DNA of 64,000 nucleotides, from assembly GCA_964477125.1 (NCBI GenBank), contig CAYZCZ010000002.1, positions 4,042 through 68,041 of the forward strand, written 5' to 3'. This stretch comes from DALYDK01 sp964477125. Lineage in GTDB: Bacteria > Patescibacteriota > Saccharimonadia > Saccharimonadales > CAIOMD01. Each line of letters starts with the position of its first letter. The first letter of the stretch is position 1. The position numbers and the translations under genes were made by a program. Below the pieces are notes generated by a model. The model had not been told where the DNA came from, did no database searches, and worked only from the letters and a program-made list of their open reading frames with translations. Positions 40,957-49,750 of this stretch are shown in pieces.

Positions 40957-43542
40957 TTACCGTCTACTTTTTTTCTTATTTTGACGCTCGGCTTTGCGTG
41001 ATGCTTTCTTCTTTTTGGCAGTTGTTTTTTTCTTAGTTTTTCTCACAGTAAAATCGTCTTCGTGTAGATTTTCACTCTCTGTGATAACATCGGCATTATC
41101 AACAGAATTTCTGGCAGCTTTTGTAAGCTCAGTTTCAGTCATTGCTCCTTCTTCTAATGCTTGAGCAGTTGGCATGGCATGGAAAAGATTACGAAGCACT
41201 TCACGCCTAAGAAGATGTTGCATTTCCTCAAACATTTGCTGAGATCGGCGCCTATATTCTACTAATGGATCACGCTGGCCAACACTAGTCCAGTGAATCC
41301 CTTCGCGTAAATGGTTCATATTTTCTAAATGTTGCATCCATAAGTTATCTAGTATTTGGAAGTAAATATCTCGTTCAATTAACCTCATAATCTCTGGGGT
41401 AAAGGCAGTTTCCCTAGCCTGATAAAGCTCTACGGCTTCTTGATCTAATACTTTTTCAAACTTATCTGCAGGAGCATCAAATAATCTATCTAAAGTTGGG
41501 TCATCAAACGGAAATACTTCAGTTATAATCTTTTCATAATTCTCATCTTGTCCTGGCAAGCTAGATAGAACTTTAGATTCTTCTTTAATAAAATCTTTCA
41601 TTCGGCCTTCGATATTTGCGTTTTCAAGCAAAGCACGACGGGTTTCGTAGGTAACTTTACGATGACGGTTCATTACATCATCGTACTTAACAACATTTTT
41701 ACGGGAATCGAAGTTGAAGCCTTCTACCTTCTTTTGAGCACCTTCTAGGCTTTTGCTAACAACTCTGTTTTCGAGTGGCATGTCTTCGTCTACCTTGAGT
41801 CTGTCCATTAGGTTACGGATTCTATCGCCACCAAAAATACGCATCAAATCATCTTCGGTACTAACATAAAATTGGGTTATGCCTGGGTCACCCTGACGTC
41901 CGGAACGACCTCTTAGCTGGTTATCTATACGGCGCGATTCATGACGCTCGGAACCCAAAACAAACAATCCACCTAATTTCTTGGTTTCATCAGTTAATAC
42001 TATGTCTGTTCCACGTCCGGCAATGTTAGTGGCGAGAGTAACTGCACCTTTTTCGCCGGCTTTAGCCACAATGGCGGCCTCTTTTTCATTATTTTTAGCA
42101 TTTAAAACCTGGTGTGGAACACCAGCCTTGTTTAAAGCAGTGCCTATTTCTTCGTTATTTTCAATAGAAACTGTGCCTATTAGAACTGGTTGACCTTTTT
42201 CGTGAAGTTCCTTAACTGCCTTAACAATGGCGTTAGTTTTAGCCTCATTAGTTTTGTAAATCCTATCTGGTAAGTCTTTACGCTGAATTTGCTGATTTGT
42301 AGGTATTTCAATAACATCTAGTTTATAGATTTGATGGAATTCTTCACTTTCGGTTAAGGCCGTACCCGTCATACCACTAAGTTTTTCGTATAACCTAAAG
42401 TAATTCTGGAAAGAAATTGTGGCCAGTGTCATAGATTCTTCCTGAACAGGGACATTTTCTTTGGCTTCAATAGCTTGATGTAAGCCTTCGTTATAGCGCC
42501 TGCCAGCAAGTAAACGACCAGTGTATTCATCTACAATAACAACTTCACCGTCATTAGTAACCACATAGTCTTTATCGCGAATAAACAGTGTTTGGGCACG
42601 CAAAGCTTGGTCAAGGTGATATATAGACCTAACATTATCATCGGCATATAAGTTTTTAATACCGAGTAGTTTTTCGACTTTTTCGACACCTTCATCTGTG
42701 AGTGAAACTCGTTTTTCTTTTTCATCAACAACATAATGTTCGGGCTTAAGTTTTGAAACGATTCGATAAAATTGTGCATACGCTTGGCCACTGTTACTGC
42801 TTGGTGCACTGATAATAAGTGGCGTCCTGGCTTCATCGATAAGGATGGAGTCTACCTCATCGACAATAGCAAAATTAAGCTCCCGTTGACGTAGTTGGTC
42901 GACTTCACGGACCATGTTATCCCTAAGGTAGTCAAATCCGTACTCGTTATTAGTACCGTAAGTTATGTCGGCACGGTAAGCTTCTTGCCTGGTGCATGGT
43001 CTTAGGTGCTTAAATCGCTTATCAAAATGATTATCGTTTAAAAATTCAGGATCATAAATATAACTGGCGTCCGGGATAATTACCCCTGTTGTTAGGCCTA
43101 AGAAATGGTAAACTTCAGACATCCAGCCTGCATCACGCTGAGCCAAGTAATCATTAACCGTAACTACATGCACTCCTTTGCCTGACAGAGCATTTAGATA
43201 AACAGGGGCCGTTGCAACTAAGGTCTTACCTTCACCGGTTTTCATCTCGGCCACGTTTCCTTCGTGCAATACAATGCCACCAATCAGCTGAACATCGAAA
43301 TGACGTTGGCCAAGTTTTCTACTGGCTGCCTCGCGGACAACTGCAAAAGCATCTGGTAAAATTTTATCCAAAGATTCTTTTTTTAGCCTGTCTTTTAGAA
43401 CATCAGTTTGTTTTGCCAGAGCAGTGTCAGACATTTTTTTGTATTTGGCCTCTAGCTTATTTATATCGCCAACGCGTTTCTTAATACGCCGAATGGTGCC
43501 TTTTTGGTTATCACCTAAAACTTTTTTTAGAAAATTACTCAT
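40957..43542 (-). CDS. secA: SecA, preprotein translocase ATPase
   Basis: The 861-residue motor protein contains MKTGEGKTLVA (Walker A), VDEVDSILIDEARTPLIIS (DEAD-like Walker B region), TNIAGRGTDI and GRSGRQGDPG (helicase motifs), and the C-terminal wing and scaffold regions. It drives secretion through SecYEG. The usual C-terminal zinc-binding SecB site is replaced by a very basic tail (TKKKTTAKKKKASRKAERQ), which may bind membrane or ribosome. Promoter: see 43592-43619. Confidence 0.97.
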   Translation of the reverse strand: MSNFLKKVLGDNQKGTIRRIKKRVGDINKLEAKYKKMSDTALAKQTDVLKDRLKKESLDKILPDAFAVVREAASRKLGQRHFDVQLIGGIVLHEGNVAEMKTGEGKTLVATAPVYLNALSGKGVHVVTVNDYLAQRDAGWMSEVYHFLGLTTGVIIPDASYIYDPEFLNDNHFDKRFKHLRPCTRQEAYRADITYGTNNEYGFDYLRDNMVREVDQLRQRELNFAIVDEVDSILIDEARTPLIISAPSSNSGQAYAQFYRIVSKLKPEHYVVDEKEKRVSLTDEGVEKVEKLLGIKNLYADDNVRSIYHLDQALRAQTLFIRDKDYVVTNDGEVVIVDEYTGRLLAGRRYNEGLHQAIEAKENVPVQEESMTLATISFQNYFRLYEKLSGMTGTALTESEEFHQIYKLDVIEIPTNQQIQRKDLPDRIYKTNEAKTNAIVKAVKELHEKGQPVLIGTVSIENNEEIGTALNKAGVPHQVLNAKNNEKEAAIVAKAGEKGAVTLATNIAGRGTDIVLTDETKKLGGLFVLGSERHESRRIDNQLRGRSGRQGDPGITQFYVSTEDDLMRIFGGDRIRNLMDRLKVDEDMPLENRVVSKSLEGAQKKVEGFNFDSRKNVVKYDDVMNRHRKVTYETRRALLENANIEGRMKDFIKEESKVLSSLPGQDENYEKIITEVFPFDDPTLDRLFDAPADKFEKVLDQEAVELYQARETAFTPEIMRLIERDIYFQILDNLWMQHLENMNHLREGIHWTSVGQRDPLVEYRRRSQQMFEEMQHLLRREVLRNLFHAMPTAQALEEGAMTETELTKAARNSVDNADVITESENLHEDDFTVRKTKKKTTAKKKKASRKAERQNKKKSRR

Positions 43543-43591
43543 TAATTAATAGACCTTTCCCTATTTTTGAGCTTGCAACGGACTTAGCAAC

Positions 43592-43619
43592 ATTATTGCC
43601 AAGTAATAATTCAAGTCAA
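43592..43619 (-). promoter_or_regulatory. Probable secA promoter
   Basis: On the minus strand TTGACT (43619-43614), a 16-base spacer and AATAAT (43597-43592) give a leader of about 45 bases to ATG 43542. Confidence 0.4.
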
Positions 43620-43709
43620 TTTACTATGGTCTATTGTACCTCAACATATAGTCCCAGCAAAGCAAATGATTGGAGGATTATAAAGTTGAAGCTTAGCTAG
43701 CTACAAATA

Positions 43710-44084
43710 CTAGTTTTTACCAACAAGTTTACCTAAAGCTGAGCGTATTCGACGAGCACCGTGCTTGGCTGTACTAGCGTTTTGGTCTTTGTATTTTTTC
43801 AGCTGTGCTTTAAGTTTCTCTTCGACAATATCAATGGCGGCATACATGTTCACAGTAGTTTCGGAAGCCTGAATAGTTGCATCTGGCACATATATTGTCA
43901 CTTCGCAGGTAGATTCTTTTCTCGCTTTTAGTTTGGCTTCTTTTAGCTTAACTTCTGCGTGGGCACTTTTACGGGCATGCTTTGGCATATAGTCATCTAG
44001 CTTACCAATTTTCTTTTTAACATACTTATTAATCTCCTTGTCGACATCTGCATGTACAGTTGTTATTTCCAACTTGCTTATCAT
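43710..44084 (-). CDS. hpf: Ribosome hibernation promoting factor, short form
   Basis: The 124-residue protein has the HPF/RaiA fold (ITTVHADVDKEINKYVKKKI, VTIYVPDATIQASETTVNMY, AAIDIVEEKLKAQLKKYKD), which occupies the tRNA and mRNA channel of the 30S subunit and stabilises idle ribosomes. It has only a short basic tail and lacks the dimerising C-terminal domain of long HPF. It overlaps the serS stop by four bases (ATGA), linking hibernation to a synthetase gene. Confidence 0.88.
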   Translation of the reverse strand: MISKLEITTVHADVDKEINKYVKKKIGKLDDYMPKHARKSAHAEVKLKEAKLKARKESTCEVTIYVPDATIQASETTVNMYAAIDIVEEKLKAQLKKYKDQNASTAKHGARRIRSALGKLVGKN

Positions 44085-45367
44085 ATTATCTCCCTTCCAT
44101 TTAAATACGGTTGTAAAACTTGTGGAATTATAACATCACCCTCCTTGGTCTGATTGTTTTCGATGATGGAAGCCATAATTCGTCCTAACGCAAATGCTGT
44201 AGCATCATTAGTATGTACCAGTTCACCTGAAGATTTTGTACCTAAACGCCGTGCCTGATAATCTGTCATATAGTCAGCCGTATGGGTTTCACGATATTTT
44301 TGTTGGCTTGGGAACCAAACTTCAATATCTACTGCTCGGGCATCTGGTTTCCCAATATCAGCAGTACATTTCATAAGCCTTTGATATGGTAACCCTAAAC
44401 TTTGCACCATGTATTCTTGAATGGCCACAAGGAGTAAGTGCTCATTTAATCCACTTTTAGCATCACTAAATACTTCCATCTCAAGCTTATCGAATTGATG
44501 CATTCTAATAATGCCTTCCATATCCTTCCCATACGTTCCTGCCTCTTGTCTAAAACTTGTAGAGTAACCTATTAGTCTAATTGGCAATTCTTCGGGACTA
44601 ATGGATTCGCCAGCATACATACTGCCTAAAGTATGCTCAGCGCTACCGATTAACCATAAATCATCTTCCGACTGAATACTATAGCGATCTTCTCGTGGCT
44701 CTAGCCTGTCCATTTGGTCGTAAATAGCACCTCGAATCATAACTGGTGGAAGTATCGGGGTGAAAGCTTTAATTGATAAATTTAAACTATTCTCGTTAGC
44801 CAGTTTATTTATAAGCTCCGCGTCAGATAAAATATCAAAAACATAATTAACAATTGCGAACTGAAGTCTAACTAGGTTGCCTTTTATATAGGCGAACCTA
44901 CTACCAGATACCTTGGAAGCGCGTTCTTTATCTATCCAGCCTTTAAATTGGGCTATTTGCCAATGATTCTTAGCTTCAAAGTCAAATACAGGTTTTTCGC
45001 CCCATGTTTTATCTATTACGTTTTCTTCTTCACTAATGCCAACTGGCACTTCTCCAAGAGGCATATTTGGAATTTTTTTATGCAAATTAAGCCATTTTTC
45101 TTCAGTGCTTCTAAGATATTCTTCCTGTGTTGCTAACTGAACTTTTAATTCTTTGCCCTCATTTATAAGCGACTCATCTGGTTTGCCACCCTTCATTTGA
45201 GAAGATATTTCATTGCGTCTTTGACGAAGTAGCTCTACTCTGCCCAACAGTTCTTTTCTGTCTGTATCCAAAGACAACAGTTCGTCTATATTAACGTCGT
45301 AACCTTTTTGCTTGGATTTTTCTTTTACAAGTTCGGGGTTGTCCCTTACAAATTGAATATCTATCAT
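44081..45367 (-). CDS. serS: Seryl-tRNA synthetase
   Basis: The 428-residue class II synthetase has an N-terminal tRNA-binding coiled coil (MIDIQFVRDNPELVKEKSKQ, LLGRVELLRQRRNEISSQMK) and the catalytic domain with SAEHTLGSMYAGE, YSTSFRQEAGTYGKDMEGII, RMHQFDKLEMEVF (motif 2) and a motif 3 around NDATAFALGRIMASIIEN. It charges tRNA-Ser and, where present, tRNA-Sec. A perfect TATAAT at 45381-45376 is eight bases from the ATG: leaderless, so no T-box or leader control is possible. Confidence 0.95.
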   Translation of the reverse strand: MIDIQFVRDNPELVKEKSKQKGYDVNIDELLSLDTDRKELLGRVELLRQRRNEISSQMKGGKPDESLINEGKELKVQLATQEEYLRSTEEKWLNLHKKIPNMPLGEVPVGISEEENVIDKTWGEKPVFDFEAKNHWQIAQFKGWIDKERASKVSGSRFAYIKGNLVRLQFAIVNYVFDILSDAELINKLANENSLNLSIKAFTPILPPVMIRGAIYDQMDRLEPREDRYSIQSEDDLWLIGSAEHTLGSMYAGESISPEELPIRLIGYSTSFRQEAGTYGKDMEGIIRMHQFDKLEMEVFSDAKSGLNEHLLLVAIQEYMVQSLGLPYQRLMKCTADIGKPDARAVDIEVWFPSQQKYRETHTADYMTDYQARRLGTKSSGELVHTNDATAFALGRIMASIIENNQTKEGDVIIPQVLQPYLNGREII

Positions 45368-45375
45368 ATATTTTT

Positions 45376-45381
45376 ATTATA
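45376..45381 (-). promoter_or_regulatory. Leaderless-type -10 (TATAAT) of serS-hpf
   Basis: TATAAT on the minus strand, then eight bases, then ATG 45367. No -35 of consensus quality is visible. Confidence 0.5.
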
Positions 45382-45464
45382 ACCCTATCTAAACTGTTTT
45401 TCTTGCATTTTATTTTGCAAGCAATTATGATTTCAGTATATCTAAAAAATAAAAAGGATAAAAA

Positions 45465-46190
45465 ATGCAAAAGGGATTCGGACAAATACAGTTTCTACTG
45501 CTATTATTGCTTATCGTTGGAGGTGTGGGATATGCAGCATACAATGTTACAGAACAAACTAAAAGATCAATTATTGAGGCGGCTAACGAAGCATCTGAAA
45601 AAGCAGCTGTTGAATACTTTAAAGATGCCCCTCGAGCAAGCCAATCAAACCAGCCCAGTTCTGTAGCACAAACCAATCAGGCAACAACATCAACTGCAAA
45701 TAATACGGCTATAACTTCAAAAACTATTGTTGGCAATGCATCACCAACAGTTGCCCCCGTTCTATCTCCAAATATTCCAGTGCCAAAAACCTCAATCCAA
45801 AGTATCCAAACTTTTTTTAGTGCAATCAAAAGTGGAGACTTTGTTACAGCCAATTCCCTCATGGGCCCTAAATTAGCTACATCCATTGCTCAATTATCTG
45901 GTACTAGTGACCCTGCTAAGGCGCTAAGTACTTGCCAAACAAACCCCACCTGTAAAATGGTACTATCTTCATTTCAACCACCCAGCACTGGCTACACAAC
46001 TAAGCAGTACACTGCAAAGGCTGGAAATAAGGGTGAACAAATCAGCTTTCCCCTAAGTAAATCTAACCCAACACTTGCAAAAAGTATCGGCGATTTTAAT
46101 ATAGATGTTTTCTCTGAAGAATATGCTGGAAATATTTGGGTCATCCAAGATGTATTTATCAATGGGCAAGCACTGCAAAACTTCTTCTAA
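45465..46190 (+). CDS. Membrane-anchored protein with pilin-like N-terminus
   Basis: The protein starts MQKGFGQIQFLLLLLLIVGG, reminiscent of a type IV prepilin (short basic leader, Gly, Phe, long hydrophobic stretch) but with Gln where Glu5 is expected, so simple anchoring is equally likely. A Ser/Thr/Gln-rich linker follows, then an extracytoplasmic domain (SIQTFFSAIKSGDFVTANSL) that looks NTF2-like/DUF4878-like with two cysteines (CQTNPTC). AAAGGA precedes the ATG. It converges with the nuclease gene, only two bases apart. Confidence 0.6.
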   Translation: MQKGFGQIQFLLLLLLIVGGVGYAAYNVTEQTKRSIIEAANEASEKAAVEYFKDAPRASQSNQPSSVAQTNQATTSTANNTAITSKTIVGNASPTVAPVLSPNIPVPKTSIQSIQTFFSAIKSGDFVTANSLMGPKLATSIAQLSGTSDPAKALSTCQTNPTCKMVLSSFQPPSTGYTTKQYTAKAGNKGEQISFPLSKSNPTLAKSIGDFNIDVFSEEYAGNIWVIQDVFINGQALQNFF

Positions 46191-46192
46191 TA

Positions 46193-46963
46193 CTACTTAT
46201 TCTTTAAATAATCTAATGTTAGCTCTGTGCGGGAACGGGCATACGCACAATGCTCACATTCACCACCCATTATACTTGTACCGACTGCAGGGATAGGACC
46301 TTCCAAACAATTCTTAACATCTAAAACCGTTTTATCCACCCAATCTGTAGTGCCGTTATGTTCAATAACTTTAGTTTTAAACTCTACTACATTATTGAAG
46401 GCTGGTTTTGATGCGTCGCCATTGGCATACACAAAATAACCTTTATCACTGACTTTATAGCCATTTTGTTTTAGTAACCATTGATAAATTTCCAATTGAC
46501 GCTTATAACTAACTTGCCAATCGGCATCCAAATTTACGTCTGTTTTTTTGGATGTTGCTTTGTAGTCAACAACAATTAATTCACCATTTTGATTCACCCA
46601 AATATCATCAACAGCACCAAAAATTAATAAATTTGTTGGTTTGTGCAGTGCTTGAATGCCTACAAAATTTTCTCGCCATTTATCTAGATCTTTATTTTGA
46701 TATGGGACGGCGTTAATACCGTATTCCACCATTATGGGATGTGGCTTTTGAGCTTTTCTATAGGCATCAAATTCCTTTTTAAAAAGCTCATCAATTGCTT
46801 TATTAATTTGGAATGGAGGGCTACTAGGTCGCTTTATTTTTAGCCTTTCGCCGAGCCAAAAACACCTAGGACACTGCGTAAAAAGCTCAAGCTTACTTCG
46901 ACTAAGTTTATATGTTTCTGTTTGTCCAGGGTTGTACTTTGTATCGTATTTTGTATATGCCAT
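46193..46963 (-). CDS. PD-(D/E)XK nuclease (RecB/Cas4-like) with four cysteines
   Basis: The 256-residue protein has the RecB-type nuclease core: GAVDDIW (Asp119/120), LIVVDYKA (Asp133, Lys135) and the QLEIY motif (Gln156-Tyr160). A CPRC pair at residues 31-34 and a CEHC pair at 236-239 could hold an iron-sulfur cluster, as the N- and C-terminal cysteines do in Cas4 and AddB. No cas genes or helicase are near. TATAAT at 46977-46972 lies eight bases before the ATG. It is probably a DNA repair or DNA-uptake nuclease. Confidence 0.78.
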   Translation of the reverse strand: MAYTKYDTKYNPGQTETYKLSRSKLELFTQCPRCFWLGERLKIKRPSSPPFQINKAIDELFKKEFDAYRKAQKPHPIMVEYGINAVPYQNKDLDKWRENFVGIQALHKPTNLLIFGAVDDIWVNQNGELIVVDYKATSKKTDVNLDADWQVSYKRQLEIYQWLLKQNGYKVSDKGYFVYANGDASKPAFNNVVEFKTKVIEHNGTTDWVDKTVLDVKNCLEGPIPAVGTSIMGGECEHCAYARSRTELTLDYLKNK

Positions 46964-46971
46964 TAGGATTA

Positions 46972-46977
46972 ATTATA
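46972..46977 (-). promoter_or_regulatory. Leaderless-type -10 (TATAAT) of the RecB-like nuclease gene
   Basis: TATAAT lies on the minus strand across the 3' end of the upstream gene, eight bases from ATG 46963. Confidence 0.45.
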
Positions 46978-47830
46978 CACGCTGTTCGTGCACAATAGGT
47001 TGGCCAACATAATTTCGGGAATATAATCCATTGGAAATAGATGATCCCGGCTTGGGACCTATATATGTCTTATATAATGGAGTAGCCTGTTGATCATTAT
47101 TATTTGACTCAATAATACCAATATGAATATTCATATCTGATAATTTCGTCTTAACTTCCAATAAGCGACCCGTTCTTTCACTTACCACACCCTCAGCCAT
47201 TTGTACTGTGCTTGTCTCATGGATGAATCTTTGCACTGACAGTGGAAGATTATTTGATCCGCCTGCAAATAATAGACGTTCCAAACGCCATGGACGGCCA
47301 GTATCCTTAACTCCAGCTAGTTTTCCTTCATCTTTTAGAAGTGTTTCAAAAATAACTAAAGAATCACCCCAAAATTTAATATCATCAGGTATCACTTCAG
47401 TTGCCAGTACCCTTAAGTTTTCGTTATTGATCTCCGAAAGTACTTGTTCGGAAACCCCTTCTCCTAACTGATATACATGGTCATACATACCCAAAGTTAA
47501 ACTATTTAGCCTGCGAACGTTGCCACTGGTTTGTGGGTCTGGATCATTCACCATTGAAACCAAAGCTTGGTTGAAGTAAGTCAGTACATCTTTGGCATAT
47601 TCTTGATTAAAAATTGCATTCTTATCTCTTCTTAGCCAATTAACCCAGTCACTAACCCAATTTACTTTCTGTAATCTATCTAATCTACTAAGAGTACTAT
47701 AATCTGGGTAGTCGCTATGCCTCCTTTGCTCAGGGATAACGAGAGAGCCCATGGCAGTACGCCCTATATCTGTAATATCTAAAATAGTTTCCTTACAACC
47801 AACTACTCTTTCGGCATTTGAAATGGACAT
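46973..47830 (-). CDS. Unknown soluble protein (285 aa)
   Basis: No family is recognised. The protein (MSISNAERVVGCKETILDIT, later LYKTYIGPKPGSSISNGLYS) is mostly helical in the middle, lacks membrane segments and is near neutral. AGGAG lies nine bases before the ATG at 47830. It is 27 bases behind the 147-residue unknown gene, so the two are likely cotranscribed. Confidence 0.6.
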   Translation of the reverse strand: MSISNAERVVGCKETILDITDIGRTAMGSLVIPEQRRHSDYPDYSTLSRLDRLQKVNWVSDWVNWLRRDKNAIFNQEYAKDVLTYFNQALVSMVNDPDPQTSGNVRRLNSLTLGMYDHVYQLGEGVSEQVLSEINNENLRVLATEVIPDDIKFWGDSLVIFETLLKDEGKLAGVKDTGRPWRLERLLFAGGSNNLPLSVQRFIHETSTVQMAEGVVSERTGRLLEVKTKLSDMNIHIGIIESNNNDQQATPLYKTYIGPKPGSSISNGLYSRNYVGQPIVHEQRV

Positions 47831-47857
47831 TATGTTGCTCCTTATTTATTTTTTGAA

Positions 47858-48301
47858 TTAAGCATAAACATTTTTGCTGGTGGCTAGTACTGCAAGAATA
47901 CCAAGATGAGTTTTAAGTGACTCTAAATCTGCGATTGCTAATTCTTGTGATTGTTTAGGCAATTTATATTCACCGCTACTAATATCAACGTCTGTATTCG
48001 TATTATCTACTCTATAGGTATATGATCGCCTTGTGTCTTCTCGTAAGGTTTCAATTACAAGTGACTCATCTTTAGATTCTATTTCCCTAAGCTCAAAACG
48101 TACCACTGCGCCATCATTTCTATACCTAACACCTCCTTGGGCATGGCCAATATTATGCAAGGTAGTGCGCGGGTCTGGCACTACTCCAAAAACACTTTTT
48201 CTTGAACGCATTATCACTGATAAATACTTTTTTGTGTCTTCAAAAAGACGAAATTGATCACTTAGTTGGCTACTGTTAAAATCTTGTTCATACTGTGCCA
48301 T
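47858..48301 (-). CDS. Unknown soluble protein (147 aa)
   Basis: The protein (MAQYEQDFNSSQLSDQFRLF, then GGVRYRNDGAVVRFELREIE) has a helical start and a likely beta-rich middle; no domain recognised. AGGAC precedes the ATG at 48301. It heads a two-gene unit with the 285-residue protein. Confidence 0.55.
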   Translation of the reverse strand: MAQYEQDFNSSQLSDQFRLFEDTKKYLSVIMRSRKSVFGVVPDPRTTLHNIGHAQGGVRYRNDGAVVRFELREIESKDESLVIETLREDTRRSYTYRVDNTNTDVDISSGEYKLPKQSQELAIADLESLKTHLGILAVLATSKNVYA

Positions 48302-48385
48302 CTGGTTGTCCTGAAGGCCAAAAGGTCTTACAAATTATTTTATAAATACTATTATAGTCCTATTGTCAAGTATTGCTAGTTGTAT

Positions 48386-49099
48386 CTACTCACTAAGCAG
48401 CCTCGCTACTCCTACAACCGAAGCTGTTTCTGCACGTAAGGTGAATTTGCCAAGATTTATATGTGGTAAATCGAAATTCTGAAACATAATCTTTTCACGA
48501 TCTGTCCAACCACCTTCAGGGCCAATAAGTAGCCCACATTTGTCTAGCGAAATAAGTTGTACTTCATTGTCCTGTTTACTGTGTTGCTCACAGATAAACA
48601 ATGGGGCGTCTTGGTACTCTGAAAGCGCCTCATCAATTAAGACAGGCTCTCTAACTTCCGGAATGTCAGCACGGCCACACTGTTCCGATGCTTCAACAAC
48701 TATTTTTTTGGCCCTTTCAGTATTAAAATTTGTTTTTTCACTGCGGTCAGCAATAATAGGTATAAGCTTATGCACCCCAATTTCTGTGGCTTTTTGCAAA
48801 ACCCAATCGTTTTTATCTTTTTTAAGTAACGACCATAGTAAATAGACCTTTTTGTCTGGAACAACTCTACTTAGTTCAGTCTCCATTTTCAGCTGCACGG
48901 AACCTTGTTCGGATACGGTAATTTTATATAATCGTTCTTCTGAGTCATTAAATAAAACTAGTTCGTCGCCTACCCTATAACGAAGTACTTTTTGCCATTG
49001 ATTAAGCATTTTCTCGTCATGCATCCATACAACTTCACCTAAAGCAATTGGCCCAAACCTATTATGCATTTCATGAACATAAAAACGATGCAATTTCAT
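48386..49099 (-). CDS. rsmE: RsmE, 16S rRNA m3U1498 methyltransferase
   Basis: The 237-residue SPOUT protein has an N-terminal PUA-like domain (MHRFYV-type start, VLRYRVGDELVLFNDSEE) and the knotted SAM domain with LQKATEIGVHKLIPIIADRS, LIGPEGGWTDREK and the final LGKFTLRAETASVVGVARL, all diagnostic. It methylates N3 of U1498 in 16S rRNA. It appears to be a single-gene transcript with a terminator-like hairpin upstream at 49164-49184 separating it from the microprotein cluster. Confidence 0.93.
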   Translation of the reverse strand: MKLHRFYVHEMHNRFGPIALGEVVWMHDEKMLNQWQKVLRYRVGDELVLFNDSEERLYKITVSEQGSVQLKMETELSRVVPDKKVYLLWSLLKKDKNDWVLQKATEIGVHKLIPIIADRSEKTNFNTERAKKIVVEASEQCGRADIPEVREPVLIDEALSEYQDAPLFICEQHSKQDNEVQLISLDKCGLLIGPEGGWTDREKIMFQNFDLPHINLGKFTLRAETASVVGVARLLSE

Positions 49100-49163
49100 T
49101 TTTTGTTTCCACTTAGTTATTTTTTAGTATACGCCTGTTTTTTATAAAAAGTATACAAAAAAA

Positions 49164-49184
49164 TCCCCATTCGCAGTTTGGGGA
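49164..49184 (-). terminator. Terminator upstream of rsmE (end of microprotein unit)
   Basis: TCCCCA (49164-49169) and TGGGGA (49179-49184), with flanking A and T runs, form an intrinsic terminator behind the 57-residue gene. Confidence 0.65.
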
Positions 49185-49253
49185 CTTTTTTTGTTAACCA
49201 ATTCTTGTGCGAAGGCGGTTAACGGCTTGTCAATATGGCTTAACAGAGAATGG

Positions 49254-49427
49254 TCATTGGGTGATTTGAATATCAAAACGTTTCGGGTGTTTTGGACGTC
49301 TATTGTCGCTACCGGAAAGTCTTTTGGAATAAACACTTTTGTGACGCAATTGCTTTTGCAAAACCTGTAGATCTTCGTTTATTTGGCGTAGGCCTTGCTT
49401 AATGTGTTTACCGATTCTTCGTCTCAT
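49254..49427 (-). CDS. Basic microprotein, paralogue of the 49750-49932 product
   Basis: The 57-residue protein starts MRRRIGKHIKQGLRQINEDL and continues QVLQKQLRHKSVYSKRL. It matches the 60-residue protein at 49750-49932 (MKRNIGKRINANIRSFKEDL, RILQRQIQGRSVYTKAY) along most of its length, including a conserved RPKH/SPKH turn near the end. Both are strongly basic with an amphipathic helix, suggesting nucleic acid or membrane binding. ATG 49427 follows GGGGGTAACT. Function unknown. Confidence 0.6.
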   Translation of the reverse strand: MRRRIGKHIKQGLRQINEDLQVLQKQLRHKSVYSKRLSGSDNRRPKHPKRFDIQITQ

Positions 49428-49522
49428 AGTTACCCCCAATGTTGGTACTTATACCGTAACATCTTACAGTTGCCCTATTCAATATACTTTTTTACCATTT
49501 TACGGGAAAATTATCTGTTAAT

Positions 49523-49750
49523 TTAAAAATCGAACAGTTCATTAATCAGCGAGCTTCTAGCTGGCCTGTTCGAGTGGGCATATGCAGATTCGCTAGACAT
49601 TGAGCTTGGAAAGCCTTGCTCATTACCATCTATTAGCTTGTCAAGTTCGTCTCGTTCTATCCAAACCCCTCTGCAATCGGGACAATAATCTATTTCTAGT
49701 CCCTTTCTTTCCATTATTACCAAGCTTGAGCCATCTGTTGGACATCTCAT
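49523..49750 (-). CDS. Zinc-ribbon protein (TFIIB-type zinc finger family)
   Basis: The 75-residue protein begins MRCPTDGSSLVIMERKGLEI, DYCPDCRGVWIERDELDKLI. The CP..G and CPDCxGxW pattern is that of zf-TFIIB (YjdN/Zn-finger of unknown role). Three cysteines are visible; one position of the first pair is Thr/Asp, so zinc binding may be incomplete. Its start overlaps the stop of the basic microprotein gene, coupling the two. Confidence 0.75.
   Translation of the reverse strand: MRCPTDGSSLVIMERKGLEIDYCPDCRGVWIERDELDKLIDGNEQGFPSSMSSESAYAHSNRPARSSLINELFDF

Noticed and set aside
45368..45464. T-box riboswitch upstream of serS (also considered for glyS, lysS and proS)
   Set aside because: The -10 elements lie 7-9 bases from the starts, so there is no leader RNA to fold.
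49142..49336. 64-codon minus-strand frame overlapping the microprotein
   Set aside because: It runs through the terminator and overlaps the better-supported 57-codon gene in another frame.
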